DNA of 41,332 bases, taken from positions 1-41,332 of the forward strand of contig NZ_MWLQ01000038.1 of assembly GCF_010634855.1 (NCBI RefSeq). The letters run 5' to 3'. The notes under the pieces were generated by a model. The model saw only the letters and a list, made by a program, of their open reading frames with translations. It made no database searches and had not been told where the DNA came from. Shown here piece after piece: positions 13,990 through 22,394 of this stretch. Numbering within the stretch: the first letter of the stretch is position 1; the number at the start of each line of letters is the position of its first letter. Both the position numbers and the translations under genes were made by a program. This DNA comes from Microbacterium sp. B35-30 (GTDB lineage Bacteria > Actinomycetota > Actinomycetes > Actinomycetales > Microbacteriaceae).

Positions 13990-14736
13990 ATGAACGATTT
14001 CGCGTCCACACCCAAACTCGTCCTCCTGCCCGCCGTCGACGTCGCCGACGGCAAGGCCGTCCGCCTGACGCAGGGCGAGGCGGGCACCGAGACGAGCTAC
14101 GGCGATCCCGTCGACGCTGCGCTGGACTTCGCGCGGCAGGGCGCCGAGTGGATCCACCTCGTCGACCTGGACGCCGCCTTCGGCCGCGGCAGCAACGCCG
14201 GGGTGCTCCGCAAGGTCATCAAGCAGGCCAAGGGCGTGCAGGTCGAGCTGTCGGGCGGAATCCGCGACGACCGCACCCTCGAGGCGGCGCTCGAGAGCGG
14301 TGCCTCCCGCATCAACCTCGGCACCGCGGCGCTCGAGAACCCCGAATGGGCCGCCGACGTCATCGGCCGTTACGGCGACGCGATCGCCGTGGGCCTCGAC
14401 GTGCGGGGCACCACGCTGGCCGCCCGCGGGTGGACCCGTGAGGGCGGCGACCTGTGGACGGTCCTCGACCGGCTGGAGTCGGCGGGCTGCAGCCGTTACG
14501 TGGTCACCGACGTCACCAAGGACGGCACCCTCCAGGGTCCGAACCTCGATCTGCTGCGGGAGCTGACCTCGCGCACGCCGAAGCCGATCGTGGCGTCCGG
14601 CGGTGTGTCGAGTCTCGACGACATCGCCGCGCTCCGGGACCTCGTGCCCCTCGGTGTCGAAGGTGCGATCGTGGGCAAGGCGCTGTACGCCGGCGCGTTC
14701 ACGCTCGCCGAGGCGCTGGATGTCGCCGGATACTGA
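13990..14736 (+). CDS. hisA: Phosphoribosyl isomerase HisA (PriA type)
   Basis: A 248-residue TIM barrel isomerising ProFAR to PRFAR. In many actinobacteria the same enzyme (PriA) also replaces TrpF; which applies here cannot be read from the sequence alone. Motifs: LLPAVDVADGKAVRLTQGEAG with the first catalytic Asp, HLVDLDAAFGRGSN, VELSGGIRDD, TDVTKDGTLQGPN with the second catalytic Asp, and VASGGVSSLDD. ATG at 13990 follows CCAGGAG. An in-frame GTG at 13921 lies 8 bases after TACCCT and could give a 23-residue-longer form. The end overlaps the next gene by 17 bases. Confidence 0.94.
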   Translation: MNDFASTPKLVLLPAVDVADGKAVRLTQGEAGTETSYGDPVDAALDFARQGAEWIHLVDLDAAFGRGSNAGVLRKVIKQAKGVQVELSGGIRDDRTLEAALESGASRINLGTAALENPEWAADVIGRYGDAIAVGLDVRGTTLAARGWTREGGDLWTVLDRLESAGCSRYVVTDVTKDGTLQGPNLDLLRELTSRTPKPIVASGGVSSLDDIAALRDLVPLGVEGAIVGKALYAGAFTLAEALDVAGY

Positions 14737-15532
14737 CCCTCACGCCGCCGGCCACGGTCAGGGGCAGGGTCACGGTCATGGACACGGCGGCGACTCCGCG
14801 GGCGTGCCCTGGGAGGGACGCAGCTTCCAGGCCAACCCGCACGCCTCGGACGACGGCTCGGCCGATCCCGCACTCCTCACCGCGCTCATGGCGTTCCGCG
14901 CAGGCTCGGGCAGCCAGCGCGAGGTGATCGACGCCTACCGCTCCGCGCGGCTGCTGATCCCGCTCGTCGCCGAGAAGGGCGAGCACGGCATCGGCGCACA
15001 TGGCCTCGAGGTCGACAAGACGCAGGAGCTGTCGATCGTCACCGTCGCCGCGCCCGACGGGCGTCGCGTGCTGCCGGTCTTCTCGTCGGTCGATGCGATG
15101 GGACGATGGGATGCCGCGGCGCGGCCGGTTCCCGCCGACGGCGTCCGCACCGCGCTGTCGGCCGCCGCCGACGACACCGACCTGATCGTGCTCGACCCGG
15201 GATCGGACACCGAGTTCGTCATCCGTCGTCCGGCGGTCTGGGCGATCGGCCGAGGACAGCCCTGGGAGCCGAGCTTCCTCTCGCCGGAGGTGTTCACCGG
15301 CTTGCACGAGAGCATCGGGGGAGAGCTCGCGGTCATCGACCTCGCCGTGGAGCCCGGCGACCCCGACGCCCGCCTCCGCGGGCCCGAGCTCGTGGTGCGC
15401 CTGCACCTCATGGACGGCCTCGAGAAGGCCGAGCTCGATGCGGTGCTCGCGCGGCTCGCCGCGCGTTGGGCTGCCGACGACCGCATCGCGGTGCTCGTGG
15501 ACTCGCTCACCGTGAAGCTCGTCCGCGCCTGA
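14720..15532 (+). CDS. SseB family protein with histidine-rich N-terminus
   Basis: A 270-residue protein. The core (about 45-165) has SseB-domain features: a helical start (LLTALMAFRAGSGSQREVID), ARLLIPLV, then QELSIVTVAAPDGRRVLPVFSS, an SseB N-terminal-domain-like pattern. A second alpha/beta half follows up to VLVDSLTVKLVRA. SseB homologues next to hisA are usual in Microbacteriaceae; their role is unknown (enteric SseB concerns serine sensitivity and rhodanese regulation). The first 25 residues are odd: a run of His/Gly (GHGQGQGHGHGHGG, from about residue 11) that could bind Ni or Zn. ATG at 14720 lies inside hisA, so the gene is translationally coupled. Confidence 0.75.
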   Translation: MSPDTDPHAAGHGQGQGHGHGHGGDSAGVPWEGRSFQANPHASDDGSADPALLTALMAFRAGSGSQREVIDAYRSARLLIPLVAEKGEHGIGAHGLEVDKTQELSIVTVAAPDGRRVLPVFSSVDAMGRWDAAARPVPADGVRTALSAAADDTDLIVLDPGSDTEFVIRRPAVWAIGRGQPWEPSFLSPEVFTGLHESIGGELAVIDLAVEPGDPDARLRGPELVVRLHLMDGLEKAELDAVLARLAARWAADDRIAVLVDSLTVKLVRA

Positions 15533-15792
15533 GACGCGACGTATCTCACGGCACGCTTCGCCGCCCTCCCTGCGACGGCACCGACGCCGAGGCTGCGTCG
15601 GACGGTCGACGCTGGGGCGCGCGGGGTGGTCGCGCTGGGCATCGGCGGGCGAGCCGGCATCGCCCGTCCTCCGGGTACAGCTAGCGGGCGCTGATCATGT
15701 GGTCCGTGTCCCGAAATCCGCCATTTGGACACCCGGTCGCGGCCGAATCCGGGACATGAAGGCTGGAAAGCGGGACACGATCGCGGGTGTGG
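15533..15792. other. Non-coding gap between convergent genes with TGTCCCG motifs
   Basis: No convincing gene. CGTGTCCCG at 15705-15713 is matched by inverted CGGGACA at 15750-15756 and CGGGACACG at 15771-15779. Between them TGTCC...GGACA with AAAT...ATTT can form a small stem (about 15707-15731). The cluster could be a termination or protein-binding region, or the relic of a mobile-element end. Confidence 0.4.
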
Positions 15793-16209
15793 TCAGGTGA
15801 CCGGGCCGGTCCACTTCTCGCCCGGACCCTTGCCGATCGGGTCGGGGATCACGGATGCCTCGCGGAAGGCGAGCTGCACCGAGCGCAGGCCATCGCGCAG
15901 CGAGCGGGCGTGCATGTCGCTGATCTCGGGGGCGCCTGCCGTGATGAGGCCGGCCAGGGCGTTGATGAGCTTGCGGGCCTCGTCCAGGTCGGTCTGCGTC
16001 GCGGGATCGTCGGCGAGCCCGACCTTGACGGCGGCGGCGCTCAGCAGGTGCACGGCGGCGGTCGTGATGACCTCGACGGCCGGCACCTCGGCGATGTCGC
16101 GCGAGGCCGATGCGGCCGCGCGCTCCTGCTCCTCCCAGCGGGCTTGACGCTCGGCATCCACCGCCGTCGTGCTCGTCGTTTCGCCGTCCTGGTCTCGAAT
16201 CGTGTCCAC
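15793..16209 (-). CDS. DUF1844 family protein
   Basis: A 138-residue soluble protein. The middle (about 40-110) has the helical DUF1844 pattern VPAVEVITTAAVHLLSAAAVKVGL, then TQTDLDEARKLINALAGLI. The tail SVIPDPIGKGPGEKWTGPVT is common in actinobacterial members. Function is unknown. In Streptomyces and relatives this family is encoded next to infC, as here, in divergent orientation. The GTG start at 16209 is chosen because it gives VDTIRDQDGE and has AGAGAG 7 bases upstream; longer versions would run into the infC promoter. Confidence 0.78.
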   Translation of the reverse strand: MDTIRDQDGETTSTTAVDAERQARWEEQERAAASASRDIAEVPAVEVITTAAVHLLSAAAVKVGLADDPATQTDLDEARKLINALAGLITAGAPEISDMHARSLRDGLRSVQLAFREASVIPDPIGKGPGEKWTGPVT

Positions 16210-16223
16210 GCCGTACTCTCTGA

Positions 16224-16229
16224 TAGACT
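16224..16229 (+). promoter_or_regulatory. -10 box of the infC-rpmI-rplT operon
   Basis: TAGACT, predicted start near 16236, which leaves a leader of about 275 bases to infC. No strong -35 is visible. Confidence 0.5.
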
Positions 16230-16235
16230 GCTGCG

Positions 16236-16510
16236 GTCTCCGGTACGTTCTGTACCGGATCGGAAAGTGGATCACATCCCACCCGCGCTTGCCGTTCCAG
16301 GCTACCGGGTCATGCACTCCGCCCCGACCGTCCTGCGGCCACGCAGAAACGGGAGGGGTAGCCGCCAGGGCAACCGCGCGGGAGCTCCGTCACCGGAGAG
16401 GGTGCAGGAAGTCGGCGCTCGAAGCGTCTGACGGGTGGAATGGATCTTCCTCCGCCCGCGACATGAACATGTGTCGCGGTGGTCCAGCCCATAAACCCAA
16501 GGAGTTCCGC
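16236..16510 (+). promoter_or_regulatory. infC 5' leader RNA
   Basis: Almost 300 bases without a supported gene. A hairpin CCGGTAC-GTTCT-GTACCGG (16240-16258) sits at the predicted 5' end. Near the 3' end GCGACA...TGTCGC (about 16459-16478) can pair, and AAGGAG at 16499-16504 is the ribosome-binding site. Long leaders before infC-rpmI-rplT are known to carry L20 or IF3 autoregulation in other bacteria. By position this is likely the same kind of element, but I cannot match it to a named RNA family. Confidence 0.45.
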
Positions 16511-17185
<675 letters not shown>

Positions 17186-17196
17186 GCCCCACAGAC

Positions 17197-17234
17197 TCCC
17201 GCACCGCGGGATACCGACTCCCGCCTGGGCGGGA
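17197..17234 (+). promoter_or_regulatory. Two tandem hairpins between infC and rpmI
   Basis: TCCCGC-ACC-GCGGGA (17197-17211) is followed by TCCCGC-CTGG-GCGGGA (17219-17234). Because the arms are the same, the first left arm can also pair with the second right arm. They precede the rpmI ribosome-binding site GAAGGAAGAAGAG and could modulate L35/L20 translation. Confidence 0.5.
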
Positions 17235-17255
17235 AGTGAAACGAAGGAAGAAGAG

Positions 17256-17450
17256 ATGCCGAAGCAGAAGACCCACTCGGGCGCCAAGAAGCGCTTCAAG
17301 GTCACAGGCAGCGGGAAGCTCATGAAGCAGCAGGCGAACCTTCGCCACAACTTCGAGGGCAAGTCCAGCCGCCGCACCCGTCGCCTGTCGCAGGAGCAGG
17401 TCCTCGCGAAGGGCGACGCCAAGGTCGCCAAGAAGCTCCTCGGTATCTGA
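17256..17450 (+). CDS. rpmI: Ribosomal protein bL35
   Basis: A 64-residue, strongly basic 50S protein. MPKQKTHSGAKKRFKVTGSG is the family start; the middle NLRHNFEGKSSRRTRRL and the end GI are typical. Length matches the family. ATG at 17256 has a strong purine-rich ribosome-binding site. It lies between infC and rplT in the conserved operon, 30 bases before rplT. Confidence 0.97.
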   Translation: MPKQKTHSGAKKRFKVTGSGKLMKQQANLRHNFEGKSSRRTRRLSQEQVLAKGDAKVAKKLLGI

Positions 17451-17480
17451 GCGCCGACGCAGGAATAGGAATCAATCGAA

Positions 17481-17864
17481 ATGGCTAGAGTCAAGCGGGC
17501 CGTCAACGCCCACAAGAAGCGTCGCGTCATCCTTGAGCGCGCCTCCGGTTACCGGGGCCAGCGCTCGCGTCTGTACCGCAAGGCGAAGGAGCAGGTCACC
17601 CACTCGCTCGTCTACGCGTACCGCGACCGTCGCAAGCGCAAGGGCGACTTCCGCCGTCTGTGGATCCAGCGCATCAACGCCGCTGCCCGTCAGAACGGCA
17701 TCACGTACAACCGCTTCATCCAGGGCCTCGGCCTCGCGGGTGTGCAGGTCGACCGTCGCATGCTCGCCGAGCTCGCGGTGAACGAGCCCAAGACGTTCGC
17801 GTCGCTCGTCCAGACCGCCAAGAAGGCACTGCCCGAGAACGTCAACGCTCCGAAGAGCGCCTGA
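17481..17864 (+). CDS. rplT: Ribosomal protein bL20
   Basis: A 127-residue 50S assembly protein. MARVKRAVNAHKKRRVILE opens a long basic helix (GYRGQRSRLYRKAKEQV), followed by the globular domain RRLWIQRINAAARQNGITYNRFIQGL and DRRMLAELA. L20 is the classic autogenous repressor of this operon in other bacteria. The start has AGGAAT upstream. The operon ends 22 bases later in a strong terminator. Confidence 0.97.
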   Translation: MARVKRAVNAHKKRRVILERASGYRGQRSRLYRKAKEQVTHSLVYAYRDRRKRKGDFRRLWIQRINAAARQNGITYNRFIQGLGLAGVQVDRRMLAELAVNEPKTFASLVQTAKKALPENVNAPKSA

Positions 17865-17885
17865 CCCTCGGCATACGCTGTCTCG

Positions 17886-17920
17886 AAAGAGGCGCCCTCC
17901 TCACGGAGGGCGCCTCTTTT
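17886..17920 (+). terminator. Rho-independent terminator of infC-rpmI-rplT
   Basis: A perfect 15-bp stem (17886-17900 with 17905-17919), loop TCAC, GC-rich core GGCGCCCTCC, ending in TTTT. It is the clearest intrinsic terminator in the window. Confidence 0.93.
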
Positions 17921-18038
17921 CGTCTCGACGGGACGCCGTCCGCGCAGAATGCGTGCCGGGGGACGGTCCCCACGCCCTCTCCCGACGCCGCTGGCGCGTC
18001 GTCCGGAGCCTCGGGGCGCGTGGGCCCAGCCGCGACCC

Positions 18039-18044
18039 TAGACT
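18039..18044 (+). promoter_or_regulatory. -10 box of the SpoU methyltransferase gene (leaderless type)
   Basis: TAGACT, then 6 bases (GATGCC), then GTG at 18051. No ribosome-binding site fits in the gap. Confidence 0.55.
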
Positions 18045-18050
18045 GATGCC

Positions 18051-18851
18051 GTGCTCGAGAACCCTCGCTCTCCGCGTGTCCGCGCCGTCGCGAAGCTGAC
18101 CAAGCGCAGCGCGCGGCAGGAGACCGGGCTCTTCCTCCTCGAAGGGCCGCAGGCCGCGCGCGAGGCGCTGGCGTACCGGCCGGACACCCTCGTGGAGCTG
18201 TTCGCGACGCCGTCGGCGCTCGAGAGGCACGTGGATGTGCGCGATGCCGCGAAGGATGCCGGCCTCGAGGTGGTCTACACCACCGAAGCCGTGCTCGATG
18301 CGATGGCCGACACGGTGACGCCGCAGGGGATCGTCGCGGTGGCACGGCAGTCGCCGACGTCGCTGCGCGACATCTTCGCGGCCAGGCCCCGGCTCGTCGC
18401 GATCTGCGAGGAGGTCCGCGACCCGGGCAACCTCGGCACCATCATCCGCGCGGCCGACGCCGCAGGAGCAGACGCGGTCATCCTCACCGGCCGCACCGTC
18501 GACCCGTACAATCCGAAGGTGGTGCGCGCCACGACCGGTTCGCTCTTCCACGTGCCGGTCGCCGTCGGCGCCGATCTCGCCTCGGCTGTCGAGAAGGCAC
18601 GCGCCGCCGGCGTTCGCGTCATCGCCGCCGACGTCGGGGGAGGAGACTTCCTCGCCGCGCGCGACGTGCTCGCCGAGCCGACCGCCTGGCTCTTCGGCAA
18701 CGAGGCCCGCGGGCTCGACGACGAGGCGCTGGCGCTCGTCGACCTCTCGCTGCGGCTGCCGATCTACGGTGCCGCCGAGTCGCTGAACCTGGCGACGGCC
18801 GCCAGCGTATGCCTCTACGAGACCGCGTTCGCGCAGCGCGCCGCCGGCTGA
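18051..18851 (+). CDS. TrmH/SpoU family RNA 2'-O-methyltransferase
   Basis: A 266-residue SPOUT methyltransferase. The N-terminal substrate-binding domain runs to about 100 (RQETGLFLLEGPQAAREALA). The trefoil-knot catalytic domain has the three family motifs: EEVRDPGNLGTIIRAADAAG (motif 1), WLFGNEARGLD (motif 2) and LPIYGAAESLNLATAASVCL (motif 3). The target is probably 23S rRNA or tRNA ribose. The place after rplT matches tsnR of mycobacteria (Rv1644), but the exact nucleotide is not inferable. The GTG start is supported by a -10 box 6 bases upstream. Confidence 0.9.
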   Translation: MLENPRSPRVRAVAKLTKRSARQETGLFLLEGPQAAREALAYRPDTLVELFATPSALERHVDVRDAAKDAGLEVVYTTEAVLDAMADTVTPQGIVAVARQSPTSLRDIFAARPRLVAICEEVRDPGNLGTIIRAADAAGADAVILTGRTVDPYNPKVVRATTGSLFHVPVAVGADLASAVEKARAAGVRVIAADVGGGDFLAARDVLAEPTAWLFGNEARGLDDEALALVDLSLRLPIYGAAESLNLATAASVCLYETAFAQRAAG

Positions 18852-18926
18852 GCGGCTCTCGTTCCGACCCTGTTACGGATCGGTAAAGGCTCGCGGGTCC
18901 ACTGGCAGTGGGTCGCCGCTCGCCCC

Positions 18927-18932
18927 TAGGGT
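18927..18932 (+). promoter_or_regulatory. -10 box of the ABC transporter operon (leaderless type)
   Basis: TAGGGT, 7 bases, then ATG at 18940. Upstream, TTAC-GGATCG-GTAA (about 18881-18894) is a small palindrome near the -35 side that could be an operator. Confidence 0.5.
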
Positions 18933-18939
18933 GAGGGAC

Positions 18940-19737
18940 ATGGCGACACCTGATGCCCCGGCGCCGGCGCCCCGGACTTCCAACATCTCGGTGCGACGAG
19001 GTGAGCCGCTCGTGGTCGTGGACCACGTCGACAAGCACTTCGGCGACCTGCATGTCCTGAAGGACATCAACACGGTGGTGAATCGAGGCGAGGTCGTCGT
19101 CGTCATCGGTCCCTCGGGCTCCGGCAAGTCGACGCTCTGCCGCGCGATCAACCGACTCGAGACGATCGACTCGGGCACGGTCACCATCGACGGAGCGAAG
19201 CTCCCGGAAGAGGGTCGAGCCCTCGCCACGCTTCGTGCGGACGTCGGCATGGTGTTCCAGTCGTTCAATCTTTTCGCGCACAAGTCCGTTCTCGAGAACG
19301 TCACGCTCGGTCCCATCCGCGTGCGCGGCATGAAGAAGAAGGCGGCCGACGAGAAGGCCATGGCATTGCTCGACCGGGTCGGCGTGGCTAATCAGGCAAA
19401 GAAGATGCCGAGCCAGCTGTCCGGCGGTCAGCAGCAGCGCGTCGCGATCGCCCGGTCGCTCGCGATGGATCCGAAGCTGATCCTCATGGATGAGCCGACG
19501 AGCGCCCTCGACCCGGAGATGATCAACGAGGTCCTCGACGTGATGATCGGCCTCGCCGCCGACGGCATGACCATGATCGTCGTCACGCACGAGATGGGGT
19601 TCGCCCGCAAGGCGGCTGATCGCGTGCTGTTCATGGCGGACGGCGCGATCGTGGAAGAGGCGACGCCCGACGAGTTCTTCACCAACCCGCAGAGCGACAG
19701 GGCGAAGGACTTCCTGTCCAAGATCCTCGAGCACTGA
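18940..19737 (+). CDS. gluA: Amino-acid ABC transporter ATPase (GluA/GlnQ-like)
   Basis: A 265-residue ABC ATPase. Walker A is GPSGSGKST (57-65), Q-loop VFQSFNLF, signature LSGGQ (160-164), Walker B LILMDEP (180-186), and switch histidine in VVTHEMGFA. The polar amino acid subfamily is indicated by NLFAHKSVLENVTLGPI and ALDPEMINEVLDVM. An extra 20-residue N-terminus rich in Ala/Pro precedes the fold. It heads a four-gene operon matching gluABCD (glutamate uptake) of Corynebacterium. The symbol follows that order; glutamate, glutamine and aspartate are all possible substrates. Confidence 0.92.
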   Translation: MATPDAPAPAPRTSNISVRRGEPLVVVDHVDKHFGDLHVLKDINTVVNRGEVVVVIGPSGSGKSTLCRAINRLETIDSGTVTIDGAKLPEEGRALATLRADVGMVFQSFNLFAHKSVLENVTLGPIRVRGMKKKAADEKAMALLDRVGVANQAKKMPSQLSGGQQQRVAIARSLAMDPKLILMDEPTSALDPEMINEVLDVMIGLAADGMTMIVVTHEMGFARKAADRVLFMADGAIVEEATPDEFFTNPQSDRAKDFLSKILEH

Positions 19738-19818
19738 TCCGTACGTCCGGTCGTCGCCCAAAAGCGGCCGGGATCCGAGAGGCCGTCACGAGCGGTCCCC
19801 ACAGCAAAGGACGAAAAC

Positions 19819-20688
19819 ATGAAGCGAATGCGACTTCCGCTGATCGCGCTGGCAGCCGCCGGTGCGCTCGCGCTGTCGGCGTGCGCCACCGGTGGCACGC
19901 CGGGCGGCGAGGAGACGACGACTCCTGAGCCCGAGCCCACGTTCGAGGCCGGCACGACGATGGCCGAGCTCGCCGAGGCCGGCTCGATCACCATCGGCAC
20001 CAAGTTCGACCAGCCGCTGTTCGGCCTCAAGGGCCCGTCGGGCGACCCCGAGGGCTTCGACGTCGAGATCGGCAAGATCATCGCGTCCGAACTCGGCATT
20101 GCCGAAGAGGGCATCGAGTGGAAGGAATCGGTCTCGGCCAACCGCGAGCCGTTCATCCAGAACGGTGAGGTCGACCTCGTCGTCGCGACCTACACGATCA
20201 ACGACAAGCGCAAGGAGGTCGTCTCCTTCGCCGGTCCGTACTACATGGCCGGACAGTCGATCCTGGTGCTCGCCGACAACGAGGACATCGAGAGCGAAGA
20301 CGACCTCGTCGGACAGCCCGTCTGCTCGGTGACCGGCTCGACGCCTGCTGCCAAGCTGGCCGAGATCGGCGCAGAGCCGGTGCTCACCGACACCTACTCG
20401 AACTGCCTTGAGCCGCTGCGCAGCGGCGCCGTCGTCGCGGTCTCGACCGACAACGTCATCCTCGCCGGTCTCGCCGCGCAGAACGAGGGCGAGTTCAAGG
20501 TCGTCGGAGAGCCCTTCACCGAAGAGCCGTACGGCATCGGCGTCACGCTCGAAGACACCGAGTTCCGTATGTGGATCAACGACGTGCTCGAGGAGGCGTA
20601 CGAGGACGGCCGCTACGAGGAAGCCTGGAACGCGACGGCCGGCACCGTGCTGCCGTTCGTCGATCCGCCGGCACCCGATCGGTACTGA
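19819..20688 (+). CDS. gluB: Amino-acid ABC transporter substrate-binding lipoprotein
   Basis: A 289-residue lipoprotein. The signal peptide ends in the lipobox LSAC with Cys22 as the lipidated residue, followed by a Thr/Glu/Pro linker. The SBP_bac_3 fold starts near residue 55: ITIGTKFDQPLFGLKG, GFDVEIGKIIASELGI, EVDLVVATYTINDKRKEVV and FAGPYYMAGQSILV match glutamate/glutamine-binding proteins. It acts outside the membrane and delivers ligand to GluC/GluD. AAAGGA precedes the ATG. A long hairpin directly after the stop probably protects this mRNA segment. Confidence 0.93.
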   Translation: MKRMRLPLIALAAAGALALSACATGGTPGGEETTTPEPEPTFEAGTTMAELAEAGSITIGTKFDQPLFGLKGPSGDPEGFDVEIGKIIASELGIAEEGIEWKESVSANREPFIQNGEVDLVVATYTINDKRKEVVSFAGPYYMAGQSILVLADNEDIESEDDLVGQPVCSVTGSTPAAKLAEIGAEPVLTDTYSNCLEPLRSGAVVAVSTDNVILAGLAAQNEGEFKVVGEPFTEEPYGIGVTLEDTEFRMWINDVLEEAYEDGRYEEAWNATAGTVLPFVDPPAPDRY

Positions 20689-20694
20689 TTGATC

Positions 20695-20731
20695 CGGATG
20701 CCTCGGGCCGCGCCCCGGCCCGAGGCATCCG
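20695..20731 (+). repeat. Perfect intra-operon hairpin after the binding-protein gene
   Basis: A 16-bp perfect stem (arm 20695-20710, loop CGCCC, arm 20716-20731) starts 7 bases after the gluB stop and has no U-tract. Hairpins here in binding-protein operons usually block 3' exonucleases or attenuate, giving more binding protein than permease. Confidence 0.85.
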
Positions 20732-20770
20732 ATCCCCTGACCTGACTTCGATGCTCACGAGAGGAGGCGC

Positions 20771-21418
20771 ATGGAACAGCTCTGGTCGCTGATGCCGACG
20801 TTCTTCGAGGGCTTCCGCGTGACTCTCCTGCTGCTCGCGGTCGCGGGTGTGCTCTCGCTCATCCTCGGCACGCTCATCGCGGCGATGCGGATCTCACCCG
20901 TCGCCGCGCTTCGCGGGTTCGCGGCGTTCTGGACCGAGATCGCCAGGAACACCCCGCTGACGCTTGTCTTCATCTTCACGATGTATGTGCTGCCGATGCT
21001 CGGCGTCCGACTGCCGTTCATCATCCTGGCGCTCGTCGCCCTCACCTATTACACGTCGCCGTTCGTCGCCGAGGCCCTGCGATCCGGCATCAACGGCGTG
21101 CCGGTCGGGCAGGCCGAGGCGGCCCGCAGCATCGGGCTGGGATTCGGGCAGACGGTCTCGCTGGTCGTCCTGCCACAGGCGTTCCGCATGACGATCCCGC
21201 CCCTCATCAACGTCTTCATCGCGCTCACCAAGAACACCTCGGTGGCCGGTGGCTTCTTCGTCCTCGAGCTCTTCGGGACGACCCGGCAGCTCGCGAACGA
21301 CAACGGGAACATCGTCATCCAGATCCTCATCACCGCAGCCGTCCTCTACCTCGTCATCACGGTCCCGCTCGGCTTCCTCGCCGGGCGGCTCGAGCGGCGC
21401 TGGGTGGTGCAGCGATGA
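20771..21418 (+). CDS. gluC: Amino-acid ABC transporter permease
   Basis: A 215-residue inner-membrane subunit with about five helices. The HisM/GlnP signature is present: EIARNTPLTLVFIF near residue 57, and the EAA loop EALRSGINGVPVGQAEAARSIGLG (about 101-124) that docks on the ATPase. KNTSVAGGFFVLEL follows. GAGAGGAGG precedes the ATG at 20771. The stop overlaps the next permease (ATGA), so the two are coupled, consistent with a heterodimeric channel. Confidence 0.92.
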   Translation: MEQLWSLMPTFFEGFRVTLLLLAVAGVLSLILGTLIAAMRISPVAALRGFAAFWTEIARNTPLTLVFIFTMYVLPMLGVRLPFIILALVALTYYTSPFVAEALRSGINGVPVGQAEAARSIGLGFGQTVSLVVLPQAFRMTIPPLINVFIALTKNTSVAGGFFVLELFGTTRQLANDNGNIVIQILITAAVLYLVITVPLGFLAGRLERRWVVQR

Positions 21419-22338
21419 GCGCACCGAGCGTCCTCTTCGATGCGCCGGGCCCGAAGGCCAGGCGACTGTCGCTGATCCTGTCGATCGTCGCTCTGGTCCT
21501 GCTCATCGCGGGAGCCGTGTGGGTGGTCCTGACGCTGGCTGCGCCGCGCGACTCCGGCGGCATCACGCTTCCCGGCATGTTCGACGGCACCCGCTGGGAT
21601 ATCTTCATCGACCCGGTCGTCTGGGGCTTCATCCTGGAGGGTGTCGTTGCGACTTTGCAGGCGGCGGCGATCGCGGCGGTAGGGGCCATCGCCCTCGGCA
21701 TCGTGCTGTCGCTCATGCGCAGCTCCCGCATCGCGTGGGTGCGGGTGCCGACCGCAGTGGTGATCGAGTTCTTCCGTGGGATGCCAGTCCTGCTGATGAT
21801 GCTGTTCATCCTGCTGGTGGCCTCGACCGGCGCTTTCTGGGCGGTTGTGATCGCGCTGATCCTGTACAACGGCACGCTGATCGGCGAGATCCTGCGTGCC
21901 GGCCTCGTGGCCCTGCCGCGCGGACAGCGCGAAGCGGCGCTGAGCGTCGGCATGCGCGAGTTCCAGTCCAAGATGCTGGTGGAGTTCCCACAGGCGTTCC
22001 GGCAGATGCTGCCGATCATCATCGCGCAGCTCGTGGTGCTGCTCAAGGACACCTCGCTCGGCTACATCGTCGGCTACGAGGAGATCATCCGCAAGAACAT
22101 GAACATCCTCGGCAGCTTCTACGGCAACCGCTATCTTTTCTCGCTGTTCGTCGTGACGCTGTGCATCTACCTGGCCATCAACTTGACCCTGTCGTGGTTC
22201 GCGCGGTGGCTGGCGCGTCGCACGGCGAGCGGGGGGACCCGCATCAAGCGGGGCACGAAGGTCACCGACCCCACCGCTCCCGGTGCGCTGCTCGAGGTCG
22301 AGGCCAAGGCCGACCTCCAAGGTCCACCACCGCGCTGA
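21415..22338 (+). CDS. gluD: Amino-acid ABC transporter permease
   Basis: The 307-residue partner of the preceding permease. After a short cytoplasmic N-terminus come about six helices. VIEFFRGMPVLLMMLFILL, the EAA loop EILRAGLVALPRGQREAALSVGM and LVVLLKDTSLGYIVGYEEII are typical. A periplasmic insert after the first helix (PRDSGGITLPGMFDGTRWDI) and a charged C-terminal tail (ASGGTRIKRGTK onward) match GluD-type permeases. The start overlaps gluC (ATGA). The transcript can end before the pheS promoter at 22381. Confidence 0.92.
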   Translation: MSAPSVLFDAPGPKARRLSLILSIVALVLLIAGAVWVVLTLAAPRDSGGITLPGMFDGTRWDIFIDPVVWGFILEGVVATLQAAAIAAVGAIALGIVLSLMRSSRIAWVRVPTAVVIEFFRGMPVLLMMLFILLVASTGAFWAVVIALILYNGTLIGEILRAGLVALPRGQREAALSVGMREFQSKMLVEFPQAFRQMLPIIIAQLVVLLKDTSLGYIVGYEEIIRKNMNILGSFYGNRYLFSLFVVTLCIYLAINLTLSWFARWLARRTASGGTRIKRGTKVTDPTAPGALLEVEAKADLQGPPPR

Positions 22339-22380
22339 GCGGCTCCGAGGATAGGCGCGGAGGCGACGGTCCGCCGTCGG

Positions 22381-22386
22381 TAGACT
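22381..22386 (+). promoter_or_regulatory. -10 box of pheST (leaderless type)
   Basis: TAGACT, 8 bases, GTG at 22395. No T-box or peptide leader is visible between the gluD stop (22338) and this start. Confidence 0.55.
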
Positions 22387-22394
22387 CGACTCTC

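Noticed and set aside
15538..15690. Fragment resembling the start of a dihydrodipicolinate-synthase-like protein (RTVDAGARGVVALG)
   Set aside because: Similarity is limited to about 15 low-complexity residues without the catalytic Lys/Tyr region; chance is likely in GC-rich DNA.
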